DNA of 64,000 nt, taken from Variovorax sp. PBS-H4. GTDB taxonomy: Bacteria > Pseudomonadota > Gammaproteobacteria > Burkholderiales > Burkholderiaceae_C. This document shows positions 44,169 to 52,304 of this stretch, piece by piece (position 1 is the stretch's first letter; the number at the start of each line of letters is the position of its first letter). A program made the position numbers and the translations under genes. Location of the stretch: positions 3,100,001 to 3,164,000 of the forward strand of contig NZ_LR594675.1 in assembly GCF_901827205.1 (NCBI RefSeq), in the 5' to 3' direction. Below the pieces are notes generated by a model that was given only the letters and a program-made list of their open reading frames with translations, searched no databases and was not told the origin of the DNA.

Positions 44169-45395
44169 ATGACTTTTGCTTCTGGATCGTTTGGCCAGCT
44201 GCGCTACATCGCTGAGACCGTGCGCGGCCTGGTCCCGGGCGCCGGCAACTCGACCAATCTTCGCATGGTGCAGCCGACGATGAAGGCCGCCATCCAGACG
44301 ATCAAGTCCAGCGAGGTGAACTCCAACCGGATGTCGAGCAGCAACACCCGCACCGACCTGACTGTTGACGGTGGCTTTGACTTCGAGCTGTCCGCCAAGG
44401 AGTACGACCCCTTCCTGACTGGCATCGTGGGCGGCACTTTCGCGCACTACGGCACCAGCGGCCTGGGCGCGGCGTTCGACATGCAGACCACGTCGAACAC
44501 CATCACCGCGGCCGTGGCGCCGACCGGCAACTCCGCCTTCTCGGTGCTGCCGATCGGCAGCTGGTTCAAGATCGTGCCCCCGGCCGGCGCGAGCGCCGCC
44601 GTCAAGGCCTACTTCAACGACATCTGGCTGAAGAAGCTGTCGAGCACCTCGACCACGATCACCCTCGACCCGAGCACGCCGCTGGCAGCGCCCGGCATCC
44701 TCGGTGCCAACCTGGTCGGCTGCAAGATCGCGCAGTCGATCGCAGTCAACGGCTCGGCCCGCCAGACCTTCGCCTTTGAGTACGAGCTCACCGACGTCGG
44801 CAGCAAGCTGCTCTTCACTGGCATGGAGCCCAACACGATGGAGCTCAACGTCGAGGTGGGCGCGATCGTCAAGGGCTCGTTCGGCTTCATCGGCCAGACC
44901 CACGATGTGACCGACGACGCCAGCTTCATGCCGGGCACGCCCCAGGCCGCTCAGGCCTACGAAGTGATGAACGCCGTGACCGACGTGGGCACGCTGTTCG
45001 AGGGCGGGATCAACCTGCTTGCTGGCGGCTCCTTCATCAAGAGCGTGTCGCTCAGCATCAACAACAACGCCCGCGGCCAGAAGGCGGTCGGTGTGTTCGG
45101 CAACGCCGGCGTGGGCCTGGGCGAGTTCGAGATCTCGGGCTCCATGCAGGTCTACTTCGAGGATTCCACGATGTACAAGAAGTGGCTCGACGGTGACCGC
45201 ACCAGCTTGACCATCGGCTTCGCCGACAACGACGGCAACGGATACCTGATCGAGCTGGACAAGGTCAAGTTCCGAGACGGCGGCCTGAACCCTGGCGGCA
45301 ACAACGAGGACGCCATGCTCGACCTCCCGTTCGACGCCTTCTACGACGCAGCGACCGGCCGTGGCATTCGCATCACGCGCGCGCTGAGTGCGTAA
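44169..45395 (+). CDS. major tail (tube) protein
   Basis: A 408-aa protein starting MTFASGSFGQLRYIAETVRG. It has the pattern of the large siphophage tail-tube family: an MKAAIQTIKSSEVNSNRMSS segment (as in proteins with NPLxxxxLxxSEIRxxR), then GGFDFELSAKEYDPFLTGIV, repeated strand-rich halves with EVGAIVKGSFGFIGQTHD and GEFEISGSMQVYFEDSTMYK. It probably forms the tail tube. It has its own upstream element and is closed by two terminator hairpins. Confidence 0.85.
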   Translation: MTFASGSFGQLRYIAETVRGLVPGAGNSTNLRMVQPTMKAAIQTIKSSEVNSNRMSSSNTRTDLTVDGGFDFELSAKEYDPFLTGIVGGTFAHYGTSGLGAAFDMQTTSNTITAAVAPTGNSAFSVLPIGSWFKIVPPAGASAAVKAYFNDIWLKKLSSTSTTITLDPSTPLAAPGILGANLVGCKIAQSIAVNGSARQTFAFEYELTDVGSKLLFTGMEPNTMELNVEVGAIVKGSFGFIGQTHDVTDDASFMPGTPQAAQAYEVMNAVTDVGTLFEGGINLLAGGSFIKSVSLSINNNARGQKAVGVFGNAGVGLGEFEISGSMQVYFEDSTMYKKWLDGDRTSLTIGFADNDGNGYLIELDKVKFRDGGLNPGGNNEDAMLDLPFDAFYDAATGRGIRITRALSA

Positions 45396-45403
45396 CCAAT
45401 CCT

Positions 45404-45425
45404 CTGGGGCAGCCTTCGAGCTGCC
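45404..45425 (+). terminator. hairpin after the tail-tube gene
   Basis: GGGGCAGC-cttcga-GCTGCCCC, perfect 8-bp stem, with no T-run of its own; it precedes a canonical terminator by 11 bases and may stabilise the mRNA 3' end. Confidence 0.7.
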
Positions 45426-45435
45426 CCAAGGAACG

Positions 45436-45454
45436 CAGGCCCTTCTGGGCTTTT
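45436..45454 (+). terminator. rho-independent terminator after the tail-tube gene
   Basis: GCCC-ttct-GGGC followed by TTTTTT. The stem is short but the T-run is good. Combined with the preceding hairpin it should reduce transcription into the tail-chaperone genes relative to the abundant tube protein. Confidence 0.75.
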
Positions 45455-45480
45455 TTACCTCCCGCAAAAAGAAGAACAAG

Positions 45481-45879
45481 ATGGACATTTTCGAAACATT
45501 CGCCACCGACCCCAAGCTCGAGCTCGAGGGTGCCTTGCTCCCGCTGGACAGCAAGGGTGCCAAGGTCCTGGTAGCCCGCGCCGGCAACGACAACTACATC
45601 CGCCTGTTGCGCAAGAAGCTCGAGGCAGCCAACCTCGACCTGGCCAGCACCAGCAAGGAAGACGAGGCGGCCGCCGAGGCGCTGTTCATCGAAGTCCAGG
45701 CTCAGACCATCCTGCTGGGCTGGGAAGGCCTGAAGTTCAAGGGCGACACGCTGCCGTACTCCGTCGAGAACGCGCGCATCCTGCTGAGCGTGAAGGACTT
45801 CCGCCGCAAGATCGAAGCCCTCTCGCAGAACTTCGACAACTTCAAGGCCAAGGCCGAGAAGGCGCTGGGAAACGGCTGA
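45481..45879 (+). CDS. tail assembly chaperone (gpG-like, frameshift upstream part)
   Basis: A 132-aa protein starting MDIFETFATDPKLELEGALL, preceded by the leader AAAAAGAAGAACAAG. It occupies the position between tail tube and tape measure where lambda gpG lies. Near its end is the slippery heptamer G-GGA-AAC (45867-45873) in the exact zero-frame phasing required for a -1 shift, which would continue in the frame of the next gene. Zero-frame product plus frameshifted fusion is the conserved arrangement for these chaperones, which coat the tape measure during tail assembly. Confidence 0.85.
   Translation: MDIFETFATDPKLELEGALLPLDSKGAKVLVARAGNDNYIRLLRKKLEAANLDLASTSKEDEAAAEALFIEVQAQTILLGWEGLKFKGDTLPYSVENARILLSVKDFRRKIEALSQNFDNFKAKAEKALGNG
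45867..45873 (+). other. programmed -1 frameshift site GGGAAAC
   Basis: The heptamer is read G-GGA-AAC in the gpG-like frame (codons at 45868 and 45871), three codons from its stop. After a -1 slip, translation continues CGG CTG ACC and enters the 45888-46250 frame without a stop, giving a predicted fusion of about 256 residues. Lambda uses the nearly identical GGGAAAG. Confidence 0.8.
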
Positions 45880-45887
45880 CCGCGCAC

Positions 45888-46250
45888 TTGGCGTGGCAGC
45901 TGAAATACGGCAGCCACGCCAAGGCGCTTGAGGACAGGGCCCGCCGCACCGGCGTAAAGCCTGCGGCGTTGCAGAAGCGGCCGAAGATCCGGGTCACCGA
46001 CGCCCCGTTTTCCGAGGCCTTTTTCACGCTCCACTCGGCCCGCACCTTCGGCGCCGCGGCGCCCAACCCGATCTCGCTGCAGGAGATCGTCGCCTACTGT
46101 TCGCTCCAGGGGATTGATTCCAAGGCGGAGAAGGCCAAGTATCTGCGCCTGATCCAACTGCTTGACCAGGTGTACCTAGGCCACTGGGCTGAAAAGAACC
46201 CCTCTAGCAGCACGCCCCCCAAGGGCAGCAAGAACAACCAGAAGAGCTGA
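45888..46250 (+). CDS. tail assembly chaperone frameshift extension (gpT-like)
   Basis: A 120-codon frame beginning at a TTG, in the -1 frame relative to the gpG-like gene. It lacks a convincing independent start, and its first residues (MAWQLKYGSHAKALEDRARR) read as a continuation. The segment is basic and ends with a Ser/Pro/Lys-rich tail. It should be made only as the C-terminal part of a fusion protein that recruits the tape measure to the tail tube. Confidence 0.8.
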   Translation: MAWQLKYGSHAKALEDRARRTGVKPAALQKRPKIRVTDAPFSEAFFTLHSARTFGAAAPNPISLQEIVAYCSLQGIDSKAEKAKYLRLIQLLDQVYLGHWAEKNPSSSTPPKGSKNNQKS

Positions 46251-46258
46251 CCGAGGCG

Positions 46259-49200
46259 ATGAGCGACGACATCAAGATTGGACTGGACGGCAAGCCGCTC
46301 GAGAACGCGGCGAAGCCCGCCCTTGAGGCGCTGAAGCAGCTGCAGGTCGCCGTTGAGCGCCTTGACCAGGCTAGCCTGAAGCGCCTCAACAAGGAGACGC
46401 AAGGCCTCGTCACCAGCCTGAAGTCGCTGGCGTCCTCGACGTCCGCCGACATGCAGAAGTTCGTGAGCGCGGTTGGATCTTCGATCGAGCGCGCCGCCCG
46501 TGAGGCCAAGCCGAAGGCCGACGCCGCTGGCAAGTCCATCGGGAAGTTCATAGCCTCTTCGATCGAGGAGGAGACATCCAGGGTCAAGATCTCCATCGGA
46601 GGCTCGGTTGACCTCGGCGCCGGCCTGAAGGCCAGTATTCGCGCCAGGGGCGCCGAGGCGGCGCAGGAGGTGAGGGCCGAGCTTGCCAAGATCGCCAACT
46701 CGGCCGAGGCCGTCTCCGCACTGCGCGCAGGATCCGCGCCCCGCCTCGACCCGCGCACGCTGTTGGGCCTTCCTAGCCGGGACAAGATGAAATCCATCGG
46801 CGCCGAAATTGCGGCGCAGATGCGTGAGTCCGTGGCAATCGACGGCCTTCGCGAGCGCTCGGCGTCGAACATCGACCCCCGCACCCTTCTGGGCCTGCCG
46901 AGCCGCGACAAGATGAAGTCGATGGGCGCGGAGATCGCTGCCCAGATGCGCGAGGGAGTTGCCACCGACGCGCTCCGTGCCAAGTCGGCAACCAACATCG
47001 ACGCCCGAACTCTCCTGGGCCTGCCGAAAGAAAAGGACGCTCGGGCCATTGGGGCGGAGATCGCAGCACAAATGCGCGCGGGTGTTGCCGCTGAGCAGTC
47101 GCGTAACGCCTCCATCTCGCGCGACGCAGCCTTCAACACGCTGTCCCCGGCCGGCCAGGTGTCGCGCGCGACGCGCGTGGCCTCGGCTGTCAGTATGGGA
47201 ATGTCGGAGGCTGAGGCTACGACTCGGTACGGCGCTGCCGCGGTCTCCGCCGCGCAGAACATTGACCGCCTTCGCGCTGCCAACGAGGGGCTGCGGGCGT
47301 CTCAGGACAATGTCCACGCCAGCGCACGCGCGATGGCCTCAGGGCAGCGAGAAGTTCATTCGGCAATTCGGGGCGTCGCCGGCGCAGCCGACGCGCTGTT
47401 CCTGACCTACGGCTCTCTGCTGCCGCTGACCGCCACCTTCTTCGCCACGACGGCGGTCAAGGAGGCGATCCAGGCCTACAAGGATCTCGAGTACCAGATC
47501 AAGTTCGTCCGCGCCCTGGAGGAGGACGGGGGCAAGGGCCTCACCGAGCGCGCGATGCGCCTGCAGACGGGGGACATCGCCGTCGGCTCCGGCGTGGATC
47601 CGGTCGAGGCGTCGAAGGGCCTCCGCCTGCTTGCTCAGTCCGGCTTGAACGCGCAGGAGGCGCTCGGGGCTCTCCCGGCTGTGCTCAAGACCGCCCGTGT
47701 GGGCGAGCTCGGCGTGGCCGAAGCGACCGAGACCCTTACCGGCCAGGTGCACGCTTTCGGCCTGCAGATGGACGACATCGGGCGTGTGGGGGACGTGATG
47801 GCCAAGGCCGGCGCGATCTCCAACACCAGCGTCTCGAAGATGTCGGAGTCGATGAAGCAGGCGTCTACGATCGCCCAGCAGTACGGACTCAAGATCGAGG
47901 AGGTCTCGACCATCCTCGTGGCCCTGGCGAAGCGAAACATCACCGGCTCGTCAGCGGGTACGGCCACCGCCAACCTGTTCCGCGAACTCGGTAACCCGCA
48001 CGGGCGGGAGGCCAAGCAGATCGCCAAGGACCTCGGCATCACGCTGTGGGACCCGCTTGACAAGTCGCGGAAGGACTTCTTCGATCGCTTTGTCCCGGAG
48101 CTCCGCAAGAACCTCGAGGTGCTGGACCCTGAGAGCCAGTCCTTCGTTCTCAACCGGCTCACCAACAACCGAGGCGAGAAGGCGCTGGGCGCCATCCTCG
48201 GGCTGACCGACGAGGCGCTGGGCGACATCAAGTCGAAACTGGAGAGCGCGACAGGATTCGTCGACACGGCCAACGCGAAGCTCATGGACTCCGTCCAGGG
48301 CGACATGGACCGCCTGAAGGCCACGTTCACCAACGCTCTGGCCGAGGCCGGCTCGGCCGGCGCCGGAGATTTCCGAAGCGCGCTGCAGGGCCTCCAGGCG
48401 ATTGTTGGATCTCCCGAGTTCCAGCAGGGCCTCAGTGGCCTGGTGAAGGGTATCGCGGCGATTGCCAACGTTTCCGTGACCGCCGCCCAGTGGGTCGGGG
48501 AACTGTACGGTTGGCTGCAGAAGCTCTTTGTCCTGCCCGAGTTCGTCAAGATTCTTGGGGACCTCTACGAGAAGCTCAAGGACCCCAGCGGGACGAACGC
48601 GGCGATCAGCCAGGGCAATGCCTACATCGCAAGCCTTGACACGCAAATCGCGAAGGTGCGCCAGCTCGCCGCCGAGAAGGCGCGCGCCGACGGCACTGCT
48701 TCTCCGGTTGGACTGGCCTCGCTTCGCAAGACGCGCGATGACGCCGAAGCCGCCCTGAAGGCCGCCAGGGGCGGCGACGATCTCAGCAGCCACCCAGGCC
48801 TGCGCGCGGCGCAGGAGTCCCAGCGCGCGGTCAAGATGCAGGTGGCACAGGCCGCCTACGACCAGGCGCAAGCGAAGCTGATGGAGGCGCACAACAAGAA
48901 CATCCAGCTCATCAAGGAGACCCGCGAGTACAACAACTCGTTTGAGAAGACGGTCACGCCGGGCAACGCTCTCGGCACGGGTACTCGGCACTACGAGATC
49001 CCACCAAAGGTCAATGCGGGTGCCGCGCGCCGCGCGGCAGACGAGGACTACAAGAACGAGAAGAAGCGTCTCGACCTGCTTTCAGCTGGCAACCGACTGC
49101 TTGTCGAGCAGACCGACACCGAGTCGAAGGAGCGCGAGGCGGCGCTGCAGCAGAGCTACGACCGGGGCGTCATCGACTTCAAGACCTACCAGCAGAAGCT

Positions 49201-50572
49201 CAGCGAGGCGCAGCAGGAGCAGGCGACGATCCGGATCAACCTTGCGGAGGCCGAGAGCAATGCGATCAAGGCGGGTCTCTCCGTCCTGAGGAGCAAGGCC
49301 GAGGCGCAGAAGAAGGCCGGAAAGGCCGACGTCGACGACGCGCTCTCCAATGAGATCCAGGCCCAGACCAACAAGTACCTGCAGGCTCAGCAGAACATCG
49401 CCAAGCTGGTCTCCGAGCAGAAGGCTCGCGCCGAGAAGAGCCTGACCGATGCACTGAAGCCGGCATCCGAGATCCTCAAAAATTCTGAGAAGGAGTCCGC
49501 GGTCGAGGACGAGCGCATGCGCCAGGAGATGGAGAAGCTTCGCGTGAAGGGCTCCGGGCTGGAGCTGAGCGAGCGCGAGCAGTTCATCCAGTCAGAGATC
49601 CTGCGGATCCTGGGCGAGCAGGAGAAGAAGCTCTCCAGCGCACAGGCAATCATGCAAAAGATGACGGAGGACGGGGTCTTCAAGGACGCCGACACCAACC
49701 CCGAGGTGCGGGCGGTGCGCGATCGGCTGCAGGGCTACATCGACTCCAAGCGATCAACTATCGACGCGGCCCGCCCTGCGATCACCGACGCAGCAGGTAA
49801 TACCTTCGACGGCAAGCGCTGGACGGGCATCGCGGATCGACTTGCCAGCTCCACCGAGGGCGCTATCAAGGACGGGCTGAACGCCGCGTTCACGGGCGAC
49901 ACGACGGCGCTGAAGAACTTCGGCAAGACGCTGCAGAAGACGGTAGCCGGCGCGGTCGTCGACGCTTTCTACGACGTGTTCGTCAAGGACGCTGTCAAGG
50001 GCCTGGCTCGGGACTTGATGAACTCTCTGCGCGGCGCCGCGAGCGGGGGCTCGTCGAGCAGCGGCAGTGGACTGGGGTCTCTCATCGGCGCGGCCGTGTC
50101 TCTCTTTGGGGGCGGAGGCGCGACGGCGGCCTTCTCTCAGACGGCGCTGGGCGCGTCTGGCTTCGGGTCGGGCCTTGCCTACGGCAACCTCGACCTTGGG
50201 CTGGCCCTGTCCGGCGGCGGGTATACGGGCCCCGGTGGCAAGTACGAGCCGAAGGGCGTCGTGCACGGCGGAGAGTTCGTGATCAACAAGGAGTCGACCT
50301 CCAAGCTGGGCCTGGGCTTCCTCAACAGCCTGAACCAGTTCGCCGACGGCGGCTACGTGCCACTGACGTCGGGCCCGTCGATGCTGAGCAATCCGGCAGC
50401 GCGCGTGTCCGACTCGGGTGGCCAGTCAATCGTGTACTCGCCCACCACCCACGTCAGCGTCGACTCGCGCAGTGACCGCGCCGCCGTGATCCAGGACGTG
50501 CAGCGGGTCGTGTCCGAGAACCAGAAGAATTTCGTTGAACAGCTCAAGCGCGTGAAGGTTCTTCCAGCATGA
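46259..50572 (+). CDS. tail tape-measure protein
   Basis: A 1437-aa protein, the longest helical protein here. It starts with coiled coil (LEALKQLQVAVERLDQASLK), carries three 42-residue repeats (about residues 157-282, each containing RTLLGLP and IGAEIAAQMR), a hydrophobic segment near 380-395 (LTYGSLLPLTATFFATTA), a TP901-type core (SSAGTATANLFRELGNP), long coiled coils and a Gly-rich C-terminus with KGVVHGGEFVINKES, the usual ending of tape measures. At roughly 0.15 nm per residue its length suggests a tail near 200 nm. It sits behind the frameshifted chaperones, as expected. Confidence 0.93.
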   Translation: MSDDIKIGLDGKPLENAAKPALEALKQLQVAVERLDQASLKRLNKETQGLVTSLKSLASSTSADMQKFVSAVGSSIERAAREAKPKADAAGKSIGKFIASSIEEETSRVKISIGGSVDLGAGLKASIRARGAEAAQEVRAELAKIANSAEAVSALRAGSAPRLDPRTLLGLPSRDKMKSIGAEIAAQMRESVAIDGLRERSASNIDPRTLLGLPSRDKMKSMGAEIAAQMREGVATDALRAKSATNIDARTLLGLPKEKDARAIGAEIAAQMRAGVAAEQSRNASISRDAAFNTLSPAGQVSRATRVASAVSMGMSEAEATTRYGAAAVSAAQNIDRLRAANEGLRASQDNVHASARAMASGQREVHSAIRGVAGAADALFLTYGSLLPLTATFFATTAVKEAIQAYKDLEYQIKFVRALEEDGGKGLTERAMRLQTGDIAVGSGVDPVEASKGLRLLAQSGLNAQEALGALPAVLKTARVGELGVAEATETLTGQVHAFGLQMDDIGRVGDVMAKAGAISNTSVSKMSESMKQASTIAQQYGLKIEEVSTILVALAKRNITGSSAGTATANLFRELGNPHGREAKQIAKDLGITLWDPLDKSRKDFFDRFVPELRKNLEVLDPESQSFVLNRLTNNRGEKALGAILGLTDEALGDIKSKLESATGFVDTANAKLMDSVQGDMDRLKATFTNALAEAGSAGAGDFRSALQGLQAIVGSPEFQQGLSGLVKGIAAIANVSVTAAQWVGELYGWLQKLFVLPEFVKILGDLYEKLKDPSGTNAAISQGNAYIASLDTQIAKVRQLAAEKARADGTASPVGLASLRKTRDDAEAALKAARGGDDLSSHPGLRAAQESQRAVKMQVAQAAYDQAQAKLMEAHNKNIQLIKETREYNNSFEKTVTPGNALGTGTRHYEIPPKVNAGAARRAADEDYKNEKKRLDLLSAGNRLLVEQTDTESKEREAALQQSYDRGVIDFKTYQQKLSEAQQEQATIRINLAEAESNAIKAGLSVLRSKAEAQKKAGKADVDDALSNEIQAQTNKYLQAQQNIAKLVSEQKARAEKSLTDALKPASEILKNSEKESAVEDERMRQEMEKLRVKGSGLELSEREQFIQSEILRILGEQEKKLSSAQAIMQKMTEDGVFKDADTNPEVRAVRDRLQGYIDSKRSTIDAARPAITDAAGNTFDGKRWTGIADRLASSTEGAIKDGLNAAFTGDTTALKNFGKTLQKTVAGAVVDAFYDVFVKDAVKGLARDLMNSLRGAASGGSSSSGSGLGSLIGAAVSLFGGGGATAAFSQTALGASGFGSGLAYGNLDLGLALSGGGYTGPGGKYEPKGVVHGGEFVINKESTSKLGLGFLNSLNQFADGGYVPLTSGPSMLSNPAARVSDSGGQSIVYSPTTHVSVDSRSDRAAVIQDVQRVVSENQKNFVEQLKRVKVLPA
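46730..47107 (+). repeat. three 42-codon repeats in the tape-measure gene
   Basis: The DPRTLLGLPS.. unit starts at about 46748, 46874 and 47000, an exact 126-base spacing. The first two units are most alike; the third diverges after GLP. Such in-frame repeats change tape length, and thus tail length, by whole units. Confidence 0.8.
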
Positions 50573-51192
50573 CGATCCTCCAATTCCCGGCCGGGATCCT
50601 GGTCAAGCGCCAGGACTTCGGCGCCATGAACTTCGACCTGACGTTCGCCAATCAAGACAGCGGCGCTGTGCAGACCGCGATCAGTGGCCCCCAGCGCTGG
50701 TCGTGCACCATGTCGTCCGAGGAACTGCTGGACCAGGACCAGGCGGCGCGCTGGAGAACGCTGGTGCTTTCGCTCAAGGGGCGGGTCAACCACCTTGCCG
50801 TGTACGACCTTCTGAACCCCGCCCCGCGCGGCACGGTGCGCGGAACGCTGACCGCCGCCGCGGCGGCGCCCGCGGGCGCCTCAATGCTGCAGATCAACGC
50901 CGGCTCGAGCCAGGCCGGCAAGGTCTTTCGCATGGGCGACTGGATCGGGGTCAACCAGGGCGGCACGAACCGGCAGCTGCTGCACCTGCAGCAGGACTAT
51001 GCCGTCGACGGCAACGGAATCGTCACCGTGTTCTTCGAGCCGGTGCTGCGCGTGGCCGTCGGCCAGGGCTCCTCCATCGTGTGGGACAAGCCCACGTGCC
51101 TCATGAAGCGCAACGACGCCACGACCACGTGGGCCAGCGAAGGCGCGGTCCAAGGCGGCTTCAAGCTCGACCTTCAAGAGCAGTGGTTCTGA
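50569..51192 (+). CDS. minor tail protein (207 aa)
   Basis: A 207-aa protein starting MTILQFPAGILVKRQDFGAM, overlapping the tape-measure stop by four bases. Beta-rich, with WRTLVLSLKGRVNHLAVYDL and a Gly/Ala linker. In lambda-like phages the gene after the tape measure encodes a distal tail or tip protein (M/L region); this one fits by position. No specific motif identifies it. Confidence 0.6.
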   Translation: MTILQFPAGILVKRQDFGAMNFDLTFANQDSGAVQTAISGPQRWSCTMSSEELLDQDQAARWRTLVLSLKGRVNHLAVYDLLNPAPRGTVRGTLTAAAAAPAGASMLQINAGSSQAGKVFRMGDWIGVNQGGTNRQLLHLQQDYAVDGNGIVTVFFEPVLRVAVGQGSSIVWDKPTCLMKRNDATTTWASEGAVQGGFKLDLQEQWF

Positions 51193-51194
51193 TC

Positions 51195-51237
51195 GTGTGG
51201 TGGGGGATTCCCACCACACAGGGTCCGTCTCCAGTAT
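51195..51237 (+). promoter_or_regulatory. late element 4 (GGGGATT-21-CCAGTAT) with embedded hairpin
   Basis: GGGGATTC (51203-51210), 20 bases, CCAGTATCCGCGGCA (from 51231). A perfect 10-bp inverted repeat GTGTGGTGGG/CCCACCACAC (51195-51219) with a GGATT loop covers its left half, so DNA or RNA structure could interfere with or form part of recognition. It lies in the 72-base gap ahead of the gene at 51265. Confidence 0.7.
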
Positions 51238-51264
51238 CCGCGGCACTCCACCGCAGATCAGGAC

Positions 51265-51888
51265 ATGGCTCTCACCACCAACTCCGGCTTTCAAGCTGCC
51301 GCAGGCGCCGATGCCTACGGGCAGCTTGCGCTCGTGGAGCTGCAGCTCCGGCCCGGCACCGTCCGCTACACCACCTGGCCCGTCTCCCTAGACAACGTGA
51401 TGGGCGAGCAGTGGATGGGCGTGGGCAACCTCGGCTCGATCGGCGAACTCCATGAGAGCGAAGACGGCGCGGCTGAGAAGCTGACGCTGAGCCTGTCGGG
51501 CGTCGACATCGGCGCGCGCGCGCTTGCTCTGGGGGGCCCAGCGGATTTTCAGGACCGCCCCGTGCGCGTGTGGGTCGGCCTGCTTGACGGGCAGACCCTG
51601 CAGCTGAGCGGTCAGCCTGTGCTTCGCTTCGCCGGCGTGATGGACCAGTTCAAGGGAAACCGGGACGGCTCGCAAGCGTCCTTCCAGCTTGACTGCCGCA
51701 CAGGCTCCTACGACCGGCGCGCCAACCCGTCGTCGCTGCGCATGAACCACACACAGCACCAGGAGCGCCACCCCGGCGAGCGCGGCTTCGAGTACCTGAC
51801 TTCTCTCATCGGCAACCCGGCCGTCTGGATCACCAAGTGGCTGCAGACGAACCTGCAGGCCTTCGCGCAGCTGAGGCAGGGTCGCTGA
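51265..51888 (+). CDS. minor tail protein (207 aa)
   Basis: A 207-aa protein starting MALTTNSGFQAAAGADAYGQ, then LALVELQLRPGTVRYTTWPV, LGSIGELHESEDGAAEKLTL and VWVGLLDGQTLQLSG, then DRRANPSSLRMNHTQHQERH. The pattern of a surface-strand domain with an R-x-N-x-x-S end matches the distal minor tail proteins that precede NlpC-type proteins and the hub. It is coupled by TGATG to the next gene. Confidence 0.68.
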   Translation: MALTTNSGFQAAAGADAYGQLALVELQLRPGTVRYTTWPVSLDNVMGEQWMGVGNLGSIGELHESEDGAAEKLTLSLSGVDIGARALALGGPADFQDRPVRVWVGLLDGQTLQLSGQPVLRFAGVMDQFKGNRDGSQASFQLDCRTGSYDRRANPSSLRMNHTQHQERHPGERGFEYLTSLIGNPAVWITKWLQTNLQAFAQLRQGR

Positions 51889-52304
51889 TGAAGCCGGATC
51901 TCGACACCTTCATTGCCGAGCGCCGCAATGTCCCGTTCGAATACTTCAGCCACGACTGTGCCGGCATTGCAGCCGACTGGGTCAAGGTCAAGACCGGGCG
52001 CGACGTGCTCGAGGACCTACGGGCGCCGGGCGCACCGCTTGATCGAAAGAGCCTGCTGGCGGCGCTGCGCGTCGTGCGCAATGCCGGCGGCTTCATCCAG
52101 GCCGGCACGCAGCGCCTGGGCCCGTTCCTTCCCGGTCTGATGGCCCAGCGCGGAGATGTGGTCTTGGCCCTCAGCGGCGGGAAGGTTGGGCGCGTCTCTG
52201 GCTACAGCTTCGGGATCTGCACCGGCACGCACATCGTCTGTCCGGGCAACGAGAAGCTCGAGTTCCTCCCCCTCACTCAAGGAGTCGCGGCATGGCGCGT
52301 CTGA
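51888..52304 (+). CDS. NlpC/P60-like tail protein (DUF6950-like)
   Basis: A 138-aa protein starting MKPDLDTFIAERRNVPFEYF, then SHDCAGIAADWVKVKTGRDV, with a conserved DC and later RGDVVLALSGGKVGRVSG. The DC near residue 24 corresponds to the nucleophile region of NlpC/P60 cysteine peptidases, and the family recalled as DUF6950 has this exact layout. In this position the protein is a tail-tip component that may cleave cell-wall peptides or simply aid tip assembly. It overlaps the hub gene by 13 bases. Confidence 0.75.
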   Translation: MKPDLDTFIAERRNVPFEYFSHDCAGIAADWVKVKTGRDVLEDLRAPGAPLDRKSLLAALRVVRNAGGFIQAGTQRLGPFLPGLMAQRGDVVLALSGGKVGRVSGYSFGICTGTHIVCPGNEKLEFLPLTQGVAAWRV

